Of a stretch of 9,398 bases of DNA, positions 1 through 7,006 are shown piece by piece. Source of the DNA: Thermohalobaculum sp035513135 (GTDB lineage Bacteria > Pseudomonadota > Alphaproteobacteria > Rhodobacterales > Rhodobacteraceae). The stretch is from assembly GCA_035513135.1 (NCBI GenBank), contig DATKCQ010000062.1, positions 1 to 9,398 on the forward strand, in the 5' to 3' direction. Within the stretch, counting starts at the first letter, position 1. Each line of letters opens with the position of its first letter. The position numbers and the translations under genes were made by a program. Below the pieces are notes generated by a model, which searched no databases, was not told where the DNA came from, and saw nothing but the letters and a program-made list of their open reading frames with translations.

Positions 1-1380
1 GCGCCAGCCGCCGCGCGCCCCGGCGCGCCAGCACGCCCAGGCCGCGCAGCGCCACGAAGCCGGCCGCCACCGCGCCGATCACCCACAGCGCCAGCTCGGG
101 CGCGCCCGAGAGGCCGACCACCGCCGCACCCAGCGCCAGCCCGATCGCCGCGACGGCGCCGAGCACCGGGCCGCGCGGCCAGACCGCCCCCTCGCCGAGA
201 TCGCGAAACAGCAGCGCCGGGCGCATGCCCCGCAGCCGCGCCAGCGGCCACAGCGTGAACAGCGCCGCGGTCAGCGCGCCGTAGAGCGCCGCCACGCCGA
301 GCGGCCCGGGATAGACGGCGAACACCGCCGGCACCGGCAGGTGCCCGGCGATCAGCGGGCCGATGACCAGCGCCGCCCCGGCGCCCAGCGCCAGCCCGAG
401 CGCGATGCCGAAGGCCGCGATCACCCCGATCTGGAAGGCGTAGGCGGCGAAGATCTCGCGGCCCCCGGCGCCCAGCGCGCGCAGCGCCGCGATGGTCCGG
501 GTCTTGCGGTCGAGATAGCCGCGCACCGCGGCGCCGACGCCGACCGCCCCGACCGCCAGCGCCGCCAGCGCGGTCAGGGTCAGGAACGCCCCGATCCGGT
601 CGACGAACCGCCCGACCCCGGGCGCCGCGGCGCGCGTGTCGCGCCAGCGCGCACCGCTGTCGGGGAAGCGCTCGCGGAACGCCGCCTCGAGCGCCGCCAG
701 TTCCGCCGGGCCGGCCGGCCCGTCCCGTCGCAGGCGGTAGAGCGTGGTGAACAGCGTGCCGGGCCCGAGCAACCCGGCCGCGCGCAGGTCCTCGGTGCGC
801 ACGATCACGCGGGGGCCGATGGCCGGGCCGGGGCCGAGGTGGTCGGGCATCTCGTCCAGCACCGCGCGCAGGAAGAACTCCGCCCCCGCGAGCCGCACCC
901 GATCGCCGGGGGCCAGGCCGAGCCGCTCGGCCAGCACGCGCGCGGCCACCAGCCCCGGCACCCCGTCGCGGGGCGCCAGCGCCTGCGCCAGCTTCATGCC
1001 GGCGGAAAGCCTGACCGCACCGACCAGCGGATAGGCGGCGTCCACCGCCCTGACCTGCGCCAGGGCGCGCTCGTCCTCGCCCGCGGCGGGCCCGAGCATC
1101 GAGCGCAGGTCGACGACCTCGGAGAGCGCGCCCCCGCCTGCGGCCTGCGCCTGCATCCAGGCGCGCTCCCCGGCCTCGGCGAACCGGTAGGTGAAGGCGA
1201 TCGACACGTCGCCGCCGAGCAGCTGGCGCCCCTCGGCCGAGAGCCCCTGGCCGACGGCCGCGATCACCGAGCCGACCGCCGCGACGGCGCCGACGCCCAG
1301 CGCCAGGCAGGCGAGGAAGGCGCGGAAATCCGCCAGCCCGCCGCGCAGCTCGCGCAGGCCGAGCGTCAGCCAGAACGGCC

Positions 1381-1384
<4 letters not shown>
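1..1384 (-). CDS. ybbP: ABC exporter permease, FtsX/YbbP-like (3' end missing)
   Basis: Inner-membrane permease subunit of an ABC exporter of the FtsX/MacB/LolCE superfamily. The frame is open from the ATG at 1384 to the left edge, giving about 461 residues with no stop; YbbP-type permeases are usually around 800 residues, so roughly the C-terminal half lies outside the window. Visible parts: a first membrane helix near residues 22-44, an extracytoplasmic domain of about 210 residues, then three hydrophobic segments near 264-288, 311-343 and 360-382. The cytoplasmic loop at 292-311 reads TRTIAALRALGAGGREI, the LGA-type coupling segment seen in FtsX permeases, and LFRDLG at 392-397 is also characteristic. 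The start codon overlaps the ATPase stop (ATGA), so the two are translationally coupled. The name follows from the tesA-ybbA-ybbP synteny. The substrate is unknown; lipid or lipoprotein handling in the envelope is only an inference. Confidence is high for the family and moderate for the name. Confidence 0.88.
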
Positions 1385-2068
<684 letters not shown>

Positions 2069-2070
<2 letters not shown>

Positions 2071-2773
2071 GTCCCTCGCTCCGCTGCGACACCCGGTCCC
2101 GAATGGGCCCCCCTCATATGGCCCGGCGGCCGGGCCCTGCAACCCGCTGGCGCTGGCGCTGGCGGTGGTGCTGCTCGTGCTGCTGCTGGCCGGGCCGCTG
2201 CGCGCCGAGGCGCCGCTCAGGATCGTCGCCATCGGCGACAGCCTGACCGCGGGCTATGGTCTGGCGCAGGACGAGGGCTTCGTGCCGCTTCTCGCGGACT
2301 GGCTCGCGGCGCACGGCGCGCCGCCGGTCGAGCTCGTCAACATGGGGGTCTCGGGCGACACCACGGCGGGGGGCCGGGCGCGCCTCGACTGGGTGCTGGC
2401 GGACGGGGCCGACGCGGTGATCCTGGCGCTCGGCGGCAACGACCTGCTGCGCGGCATCGCGCCTCAGGAGACCCGCGCGAACCTCGACGCCATGCTGGCG
2501 GAGCTGACCGCGCGCGGCCTGCCCGTGCTGCTGATCGGCATCGAGGCGCCGCACAATTACGGGGCCGAGTACAAGGCCGCGTTCGACGCCATCCATCCCG
2601 AGCTGGCGGCGCGGCACGGGGCGCTGCTCGACTGCTGGTGCCTGGGCGAGCTGGCGGACCAGCCGGGGATGGCGCAGCAGGACGGCCTGCACCCCAGCGC
2701 CGCCGGGGTCGCGCGGCTGGTCGAGCGGCTCGGCCCGGCCGTGCTCGAGCTGATCGAGAGGGTGCCACGATGA
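2069..2773 (+). CDS. tesA: Secreted GDSL/SGNH arylesterase (TesA-like); start uncertain
   Basis: SGNH-hydrolase esterase of the thioesterase I/arylesterase family, hydrolysing ester or thioester substrates, exported to the periplasm. Numbering from the ATG at 2069 (234 residues): hydrophobic segment about 28-42, signal-peptidase site after LRA near 46, block I GDSLTAGYG with Ser58, block II NMGVSGDTTAGG (Gly93), block III GGND 122-125, block V DGLHPSA with Asp205 and His208. All catalytic and oxyanion residues are present. The start is a real problem. The only in-frame ATG close by is 2069, which shares the palindrome CATG with the divergent ybbA start and leaves an unusually long, proline-rich n-region (residues 1-27). 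The better-looking ATG at 2118 is one base out of frame; in-frame GTG codons at 2165/2168 would lose the charged n-region. No Shine-Dalgarno site is visible before any of them. The 3' end overlaps thpR by ATGA. Confidence 0.85.
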
Positions 2774-3330
2774 TCCGCGCCTTCGTCGGCATCCCGCTGC
2801 CCGGGACGGTGGTGAGCGCGCTCGGCGCGGCCCAGGCCGGACTGCCCGCGGGGCGCCCGGTGCCGCCCGAGAACTTCCACCTCACGGTGGCCTTCCTCGG
2901 CGAGCATCCCGAGCCGCTGGTCGAGGACGTGCACCTCGCGCTGGACAGCATCCGCGCCCCGCGCTTCGCGCTGACCCTCGACGGCCTCGGCTTGTTCGGC
3001 GGCGAGCGCCCGCGCGTGCTCCATGCCGAGGTGCGGCCCGAGCCGATGCTCGCGCACCTGCGCGAGAAGGTGCTGCAGGCGGCGCGCGGCGCCGGGCTGC
3101 GCATGGACCGGGCGCGCTACAACCCGCACGTCACGCTGGCGCGCTTCAGGAACGGGCTGAAGGGCGAGGACGCCGAGAAGATGCGCGACTTCGCGGTCCG
3201 CCGCATGGCCTTCAAGGCCGGGCCGTTCGAGGTGGACGAGTTCGTGCTCTACCGCTCCTCGCTCGGCCGCAACGGCCCGGTCTACCACGAGCTCGCCGCC
3301 TATAGGCTGAACGGGCGCGACGGCGCTTAG
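2770..3330 (+). CDS. thpR: RNA 2',3'-cyclic phosphodiesterase (2'-5' RNA ligase-like)
   Basis: Member of the 2H phosphoesterase superfamily (LigT/ThpR), which opens 2',3'-cyclic phosphates on RNA ends and shows 2'-5' RNA ligase activity in vitro in its E. coli relative. 186 residues, standard length. The two diagnostic HxTx motifs are intact: HLTV at 37-40 and HVTL at 120-123, spaced as expected for the two-lobed active site. The N-terminus MIRAFVGIPLP and the end segment FVLYRSSLGRNGPVYHELAAY are typical of the family. It starts inside the tesA stop (ATGA), so it is co-transcribed and probably translationally coupled to tesA; the functional link is not evident. Its TAG stop is the first three bases of the palindromic element that follows. 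Cytoplasmic; no signal peptide. Confidence 0.93.
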   Translation: MIRAFVGIPLPGTVVSALGAAQAGLPAGRPVPPENFHLTVAFLGEHPEPLVEDVHLALDSIRAPRFALTLDGLGLFGGERPRVLHAEVRPEPMLAHLREKVLQAARGAGLRMDRARYNPHVTLARFRNGLKGEDAEKMRDFAVRRMAFKAGPFEVDEFVLYRSSLGRNGPVYHELAAYRLNGRDGA

Positions 3331-3331
3331 A

Positions 3332-3365
3332 GCCGTTTCGGAGCTTCCTGAATCACCGAAACGGC
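3332..3365 (+). terminator. Hairpin directly after the thpR stop codon
   Basis: Perfect 10-bp inverted repeat GCCGTTTCGG (3332-3341) / CCGAAACGGC (3356-3365) around a 14-base loop, one base after the thpR TAG. No uridine tract follows, so it is not a textbook intrinsic terminator; it could terminate weakly, protect the 3' end, or be only a structural part of the 3328-3432 element. Confidence 0.5.
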
Positions 3366-3384
3366 CCTGACATCTTGAGTTTCC

Positions 3385-3428
3385 GCGATTTCCGAGTCGC
3401 AAAGTGTGTCCACTTTGCTCGAAATCGC
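3385..3428 (-). terminator. Long hairpin directly after the DUF1127 stop codon
   Basis: Left arm GCGATTT (3385-3391), one unpaired C, CGAG (3393-3396), three unpaired bases, CAAAGTG (3400-3406); loop TGTC (3407-3410); right arm CACTTTG (3411-3417), CTCG (3418-3421), AAATCGC (3422-3428). This gives 18 paired bases with a tetraloop. Read on the minus strand it begins one base after the DUF1127 stop. It is much stronger than chance and suits a transcript end between convergent genes, although no U tract is present on either strand. Confidence 0.55.
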
Positions 3429-3429
3429 T

Positions 3430-3639
3430 CTAGCCGCGACGCTCGGGCAGGTCCCAGAACGGGCGCGCCGCCTCGCGTGCCGCCGCCGCGGGGTCGATGC
3501 CGAGGTCCCTCAGCCGACGCTCGTCGAGCGCTGCCAGCTGCCGGCGCTCGCGGGCGACACGCACCCAGGCGCCGAGCGGCAGGGTCAGGCGCAGCGCGCG
3601 AAGCTCGGGCCGGGTCAGGATCGAGGCGATGTTCGGCAT
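3430..3639 (-). CDS. DUF1127 small arginine-rich protein
   Basis: 69-residue protein with a DUF1127 (YjiS-like) C-terminal half: the helix-turn segment RQLAALDERRLRDLGID at 33-49 is the family hallmark. 14 of 69 residues are arginine, so it is strongly basic. Members in Agrobacterium and Rhodobacter (CcaF1) have been reported as RNA-binding or as affecting phosphate and carbon metabolism; whether this one does so is inference. The ATG at 3639 is preferred because GGAGG sits five bases upstream; an alternative ATG at 3651 would add MEAA and has no good ribosome site. It is transcribed divergently from the LysR gene across a 129-base gap, so the regulator may control it. The stop lies in the terminus of the palindromic element. 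Confidence 0.9.
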   Translation of the reverse strand: MPNIASILTRPELRALRLTLPLGAWVRVARERRQLAALDERRLRDLGIDPAAAAREAARPFWDLPERRG

Positions 3640-3684
3640 GGCGGCCTCCATTCGTTCCGATGATCCATCCGCGAGGACGGATCG

Positions 3685-3726
3685 TTTCTGTTGATCAATA
3701 TGGCGGAATCGGTTATGCAACAGAAA
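3685..3726. promoter_or_regulatory. Perfect 9-bp inverted repeat, candidate regulator operator
   Basis: TTTCTGTTG at 3685-3693 and CAACAGAAA at 3718-3726 are exact reverse complements separated by 24 bases. Arm centres are 33 bp apart, about three helical turns, so both arms face the same side of the DNA, which suits a multimeric LysR regulator. The left arm overlaps the putative -35 and the right arm the putative -10 and start point of the LysR promoter, which would favour autorepression. Identification as an operator is inference. Confidence 0.5.
3691..3719 (+). promoter_or_regulatory. Candidate sigma-70-type promoter for the LysR gene
   Basis: TTGATC (3691-3696) and TATGCA (3714-3719) separated by exactly 17 bases, close to the TTGACA/TATAAT consensus, with transcription expected to begin near 3726, about 43 bases before the chosen LysR start. 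It lies within the inverted repeat described at 3685-3726. Confidence 0.45.
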
Positions 3727-3768
3727 TGAATGTTTTTGACCTCGTCCATCATGGAGAGTGATGGAAAC

Positions 3769-4635
3769 ATGGCGCGCAATCTCGACCTTACGGCGCTGCG
3801 CTCGTTTGTCACCGTCGCCGAGACGGGCGGCGTCACCCGCGCGGCGCACCGGCTCCACCTGACGCAGTCCGCCGTCTCGATGCAGCTCAAGCGGCTCGAG
3901 GAGTCGCTCGGCCAGCCGCTGCTCGACCGCTCCGGCCGGGGCGTGGCCCTGACCGCCCAGGGCGAGCAGCTGCTCAGCTACGGCAGGCGCATGCTGGCGC
4001 TCAACGACGAGGCGATGGCGCGCATGACCGACAAGGCCTATGAGGGCGAGATCCGTCTCGGCGTGCCGTCCGACATCGTCTACCCGCAGATCCCCGAGGT
4101 GCTGCGGCGCTTCGACCGCGAGTTCCCGCGCATGCGCGTGAACCTGCTCTCGTCCTACACCTACAAGCTCAAGGAGCTGTTCCATAAGGGCAGAGCCGAG
4201 ATCATCCTGACCACCGAGGACTCCGCCGGCCCGGGCGGCGAGACCCTGTCGAGCCAGCGCCTGGTCTGGGTCGGCACCCCGGGCGGCACCGCCTTCCGCC
4301 AGCGCCCGCTGCGCCTGGCCTTCGAGCGCACCTGCCTGTTCAAGCCCTGGGTGGTGCGCGCGCTCGACGCCGCCGGCATCCCCTGGGACATGGCGGTCGA
4401 CACCGGCTCGAGCCGCACCGTCGAGGCCACCGTCTCGGCCGACCTCGCCGTGCACGCCATGCTGGAATGCGCCATCAGCCGCCACCTCGAGCCGATCCCG
4501 CACGGCGGCGCGCTGCCCGAGCTGCCCTCGACCCGGATCAACATGTACCGCGCGCCCAATGCCAAGGGCACGCCTACGGACGCGCTCGAGGAGATGATCC
4601 GCGACTCCTACGGCCGCATGGCCCAGGCGGCGTGA
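3769..4635 (+). CDS. LysR-family transcriptional regulator
   Basis: 288-residue LysR-type regulator. N-terminal winged helix-turn-helix at about 5-64 (LDLTALRSFVTVAETGGVTR, then LTQSAVSMQLKRLEESLGQP with recognition helix near 33-43, and RSGRGVALTAQGE), linker helix to about 90, then a co-inducer-binding domain from EGEIRLGVPSD at 92-102 to the end. Length is at the normal family value. The ATG at 3769 (MARNLDL) was chosen because the helix-turn-helix begins right after it; starts at 3730 and 3751 would add 13 or 6 unusual residues. The gene is divergent from DUF1127 and followed at 151 bases by rocF on the same strand, so arginine or ornithine are reasonable but unproven effectors. Only the family is secure; the specific regulon is inference. 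Confidence 0.93.
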   Translation: MARNLDLTALRSFVTVAETGGVTRAAHRLHLTQSAVSMQLKRLEESLGQPLLDRSGRGVALTAQGEQLLSYGRRMLALNDEAMARMTDKAYEGEIRLGVPSDIVYPQIPEVLRRFDREFPRMRVNLLSSYTYKLKELFHKGRAEIILTTEDSAGPGGETLSSQRLVWVGTPGGTAFRQRPLRLAFERTCLFKPWVVRALDAAGIPWDMAVDTGSSRTVEATVSADLAVHAMLECAISRHLEPIPHGGALPELPSTRINMYRAPNAKGTPTDALEEMIRDSYGRMAQAA

Positions 4636-4786
4636 CGGATGCAAGTGTGACCGGGGTGGCGTGATACAGGTTGGTCACCGCGGGCCCGTGCCGGGGGGCA
4701 CTGCGGGTGCTCGAAGCGGTCCAGTTTTTCAGCTATGCCTCGGGCCGCGCACCGGCGAGAATGGGGACCGGTGAGGAGAGCCCGCC
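4636..4786 (+). promoter_or_regulatory. LysR-rocF intergenic region with two small inverted repeats
   Basis: This 151-base gap holds a hairpin GTGCC (4688-4692), GGGG loop, GGCAC (4697-4701), with weaker outer CCC/GGG pairing, and further downstream CACCGG (4750-4755) / CCGGTG (4768-4773) with a 12-base spacer, ending just before the rocF ribosome site AGGAG. TATGCC at 4734-4739 could be a -10 element but I see no matching -35. The second repeat could be an operator or a leader hairpin next to the ribosome site; the first could attenuate read-through from the LysR gene. Confidence 0.35.
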
Positions 4787-5695
4787 ATGACCGAGAAACG
4801 CGACATCGCCCTGATCGGCATCCCGCTCGAGGCCGGCGCCGGCCGGCGCGGCTGCGTCATGGGGCCCGCCGGCTACCGCATCGCCGGGCTGAGCGAGACG
4901 CTGGCCGAGCTCGGCCACCGCGTCGCCGACCGCGGCGACGTGGCGCCGGGCGAGCCCCGCCCGGTCGACACCCCCGCCCGCAACGCGGCGCAGGTCGCCG
5001 CCTGGACCCGCGCCATCGACGCCGCCGCGACCGCCGCCGGCGACGCCGTGCCGATCTTCATGGGGGGCGACCACAGCCTCTCGATCGGCTCGATCAACGC
5101 CATGGCGCGGCGCGCCCGCGCCGCCGGCCGGCCGCTCTACGCGCTCTGGCTCGACGCGCACGCCGACTTCAACACGCCGCTGACCTCGCCTTCGGGCAAC
5201 ATCCACGGCATGCCGGTGGCGGCGCTTACCGGGGCGGCGGAGCTCGCCTTCCTGTTCGAGGGGCTGGAGCGCGTGCCCCTGCCGCCCGACGCCTTCCACA
5301 TGTTCGGCATCCGCTCGGTCGACGCCCAGGAGCGCCGTGCCTTGCGCGCCCGCGGCATCCAGGTCGCCGACATGCGCCAGATCGACGAGCAGGGCACCGC
5401 CCGCCCGATGGCGCAGATCATCGAGCGCGCGGCCAAGGCCGGCGCCATGCTGCATGTCAGCCTCGACGTGGACTTCCTCGACCCCTCGATCGCCCCGGCG
5501 GTCGGCACCACGGTGCCCGGCGGCGCCACCTACCGCGAGGCGCACCTGGTGATGGAGATGCTGGCCGATTCGGGCCTCGTCACCTCGCTCGACCTTGTCG
5601 AGCTCAACATGATGATGGACCATGCGGGCCAGTCCGCGCGCATCATGGTCGAGCTGGTGGCGAGCCTTTTCGGCCGCACCATCCTCGGCCGCTGA
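4787..5695 (+). CDS. rocF: Arginase
   Basis: Manganese-dependent arginase of the ureohydrolase family: L-arginine + water to L-ornithine + urea. 302 residues, standard length. All metal-binding blocks are present: GGDHS at 93-97 (His96), DAHADFN with Asp123, His125 and Asp127, and SLDVDFLDP with Asp227 and Asp229. SGNIHGMPVA places His140 where arginases have their proton-shuttle histidine, and Glu272 (VELN) fits the substrate-clamping glutamate. The SGNIHG block and the ornithine aminotransferase downstream favour arginase over agmatinase. A GGAG ribosome site lies eight bases before the ATG. rocD follows after 12 bases, so the two form an operon for arginine catabolism via ornithine to glutamate semialdehyde. 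Control by the upstream LysR protein is plausible but unproven. Confidence 0.93.
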   Translation: MTEKRDIALIGIPLEAGAGRRGCVMGPAGYRIAGLSETLAELGHRVADRGDVAPGEPRPVDTPARNAAQVAAWTRAIDAAATAAGDAVPIFMGGDHSLSIGSINAMARRARAAGRPLYALWLDAHADFNTPLTSPSGNIHGMPVAALTGAAELAFLFEGLERVPLPPDAFHMFGIRSVDAQERRALRARGIQVADMRQIDEQGTARPMAQIIERAAKAGAMLHVSLDVDFLDPSIAPAVGTTVPGGATYREAHLVMEMLADSGLVTSLDLVELNMMMDHAGQSARIMVELVASLFGRTILGR

Positions 5696-5707
5696 AGGAG
5701 TCGCCCG

Positions 5708-6919
5708 ATGAGCCCCAGCCCCGATGACCTGATCCGCACCGAGCTCAGCCTCGGCGCCCACAACTACAAGCCCATCGACGTGGTGCTCAGCCGCGGCGAG
5801 GGCGTGTGGCTTTGGGACACCGACGGCAACCGCTACCTCGACTGCCTCGCGGCCTATTCGGCGGTGAACCAGGGCCATTGCCACCCGCGAATCCTGCGCG
5901 CGATGACCGAGCAGGCGGGCCGGCTGACGCTGACCAGCCGCGCCTTTCGCAACGACCAGCTCGCGCTCTTTTACGAGGAAATCGCGGCGCTGACCGGCAG
6001 CCACAAGATCCTGCCGATGAACTCGGGCGCCGAGGCGGTCGAGAGCGTCATCAAGGCCGTGCGCAAATGGGGCTACGAGGTCAAGGGCGTGCCCGACGGC
6101 CGCGCCGAGGTGATCGTGTGCAACAACAACTTCCACGGCCGCACGCTGATGATCGTCGGCTTCTCCACCGACCCGGTGGCGCGCCGCGGCTTCGGCCCCT
6201 TCGCGCCCGGCTTCCGCGTGGTGCGCTTCGGCGACGCGGAGGCCTTCGAGGCGGCGATCACCGAGCACACGGTCGCCTTCCTGGTCGAGCCGATCCAGGG
6301 CGAGGCCGGGGTGATCATCCCGCCCGCGGGCTACTTCCCGCGCGTGCGCGAGCTGTGCACCGAGCACAACATCACGCTGATCATGGACGAGATCCAGACC
6401 GGGCTGGGCCGCACCGGCCGCCTTCTGGCCGAAGAGCACGAGGGCATCGAGGCCGACGTGACGCTGGTCGGCAAGGCGCTGTCGGGCGGCTTCTACCCGG
6501 TCTCCGCGGTGCTCTCGAACTCGGAGGTGCTGGGGGTGCTGAAGCCCGGCGAGCACGGCTCGACCTTCGGCGGCAACCCGCTCGCCTGCGCCGTGGCGCG
6601 CATGGCGCTGCGGGTGCTGGTCGAGGAGGGCATGATCGAGAACGCCGCCGAGCAGGGCGCCTACATGAAGCGCGCGCTCGAGGGGATCCGCGCGAACGCG
6701 GTCAGGGAGGTGCGCGGCCGCGGCCTGATGCTGGCCGTCGAGCTGCATCCCGAGGCCGGCGGCGCCCGGCGCTACTGCGAGGCGCTGAAGGACCGCGGCG
6801 TGCTGGCCAAGGACACCCACCAGCACTCGATCCGCATCGCCCCGCCGCTGGTGATCACGCGCGACCAGGCCGACTGGGCGCTCGAGCGGTTTCGCGCAGT
6901 GCTGACCGAGCTGGGCTGA
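5708..6919 (+). CDS. rocD: Ornithine--oxo-acid aminotransferase
   Basis: Fold-type I, class III PLP-dependent aminotransferase converting ornithine + 2-oxoglutarate to glutamate-5-semialdehyde + glutamate. 403 residues, normal for bacterial RocD. Landmarks: NSGAEAVE at 105-112 (phosphate-binding region), NNNFHGRT at 139-146, MDEIQTGLGRTG at 226-237 with the PLP-ring aspartate Asp227, Schiff-base Lys256 in LVGKALSGGFYPVSAV, and GEHGSTFGGNP at 281-291. Acetylornithine aminotransferase is the main alternative, but the gene follows arginase by 12 bases and the YPVSAVLSN and GEHGSTFGGNPLA wording is that of ornithine aminotransferases. The ATG at 5708 has AAGGAG seven bases upstream. The last codons (LTELG-stop) are the first copy of a 14-bp tandem repeat running into the downstream gap. 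Confidence 0.93.
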   Translation: MSPSPDDLIRTELSLGAHNYKPIDVVLSRGEGVWLWDTDGNRYLDCLAAYSAVNQGHCHPRILRAMTEQAGRLTLTSRAFRNDQLALFYEEIAALTGSHKILPMNSGAEAVESVIKAVRKWGYEVKGVPDGRAEVIVCNNNFHGRTLMIVGFSTDPVARRGFGPFAPGFRVVRFGDAEAFEAAITEHTVAFLVEPIQGEAGVIIPPAGYFPRVRELCTEHNITLIMDEIQTGLGRTGRLLAEEHEGIEADVTLVGKALSGGFYPVSAVLSNSEVLGVLKPGEHGSTFGGNPLACAVARMALRVLVEEGMIENAAEQGAYMKRALEGIRANAVREVRGRGLMLAVELHPEAGGARRYCEALKDRGVLAKDTHQHSIRIAPPLVITRDQADWALERFRAVLTELG

Positions 6920-6972
6920 CCGAGCTGGGCTGACCGAGCTGGGCTGACCGGGCTGGGCTGACCGGGCTGGGC
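6903..6972 (+). repeat. 14-bp minisatellite, five copies
   Basis: Five contiguous head-to-tail 14-base units: TGACCGAGCTGGGC three times (6903, 6917, 6931) and TGACCGGGCTGGGC twice (6945, 6959). The first unit is the end of rocD, and the rocD stop TGA is the first three bases of unit two. Copies 2-5 lie between rocD and the convergent crotonase gene. The single A/G difference separates two blocks, indicating stepwise duplication. Confidence 0.95.
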
Positions 6973-7006
6973 TGAGCGCCGGTCCCCGGCACCCGGCCGC
7001 CTCAGC
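6971..7006. terminator. Candidate bidirectional terminator hairpin, rocD / crotonase
   Basis: GCTGAG (6971-6976), one unpaired C, GCCGG (6978-6982); loop 6983-6992; CCGGC (6993-6997), three unpaired bases, CTCAGC (7001-7006): 11 paired bases in the gap between the convergent genes, overlapping the crotonase stop. A competing smaller fold pairs GCCGG with CCGGC at 6986-6990. There is no U tract, so termination is an inference from position. Confidence 0.4.

Larger units (their letters stand above)
3328..3432. repeat. TAGAGC-ended two-hairpin intergenic element
   Basis: A 105-base stretch beginning TAGAGC (3328-3333) and ending GCTCTA (3427-3432), that is, 6-bp terminal inverted repeats. Inside are two independent hairpins (3332-3365 and 3385-3428) joined by 19 bases. 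The left terminus supplies the TAG stop of thpR and the right terminus, read on the minus strand, supplies the TAG stop of the DUF1127 gene. The two hairpin starts resemble one another when read inward (TAGAGCCGTTTCGG and TAGAGCGATTTCGAG). The architecture resembles dispersed palindromic intergenic elements of alphaproteobacteria, but dispersal cannot be judged from one copy. Confidence 0.6.
3640..3768. promoter_or_regulatory. Divergent promoter region, DUF1127 / LysR
   Basis: The 129 bases between the two divergent starts are less GC-rich than the flanking genes, as expected for promoters. Besides the 9-bp inverted repeat and the promoter listed separately, there is a short inverted repeat ATCCG (3667-3671) / CGGAT (3678-3682) in the DUF1127 leader, overlapping an alternative GATCC/GGATC pairing. 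This arrangement is typical of LysR regulators that act on the gene transcribed away from them. Confidence 0.6.

Noticed and set aside
2103..2120. ATG 2103 or ATG 2118 as the literal tesA start
   Set aside because: Both are in a frame that gives a Trp/Arg/Cys-rich translation and not the GDSL protein; usable only if there is a frameshift nearby.
4688..4701. Intrinsic terminator of the LysR gene
   Set aside because: The stem is only five continuous pairs and the T run (TTTTT near 4724) is more than 20 bases away, so I list it only as a weak inverted repeat.
4733..6826. 697-codon minus-strand open frame opposite arginase and ornithine aminotransferase
   Set aside because: A mirror frame of two well-supported genes, with His/Gly/Ala/Arg-rich composition and no recognisable domain or ribosome site.
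6903..6972. CRISPR-like array
   Set aside because: The units are contiguous 14-mers without spacers; it is a minisatellite.
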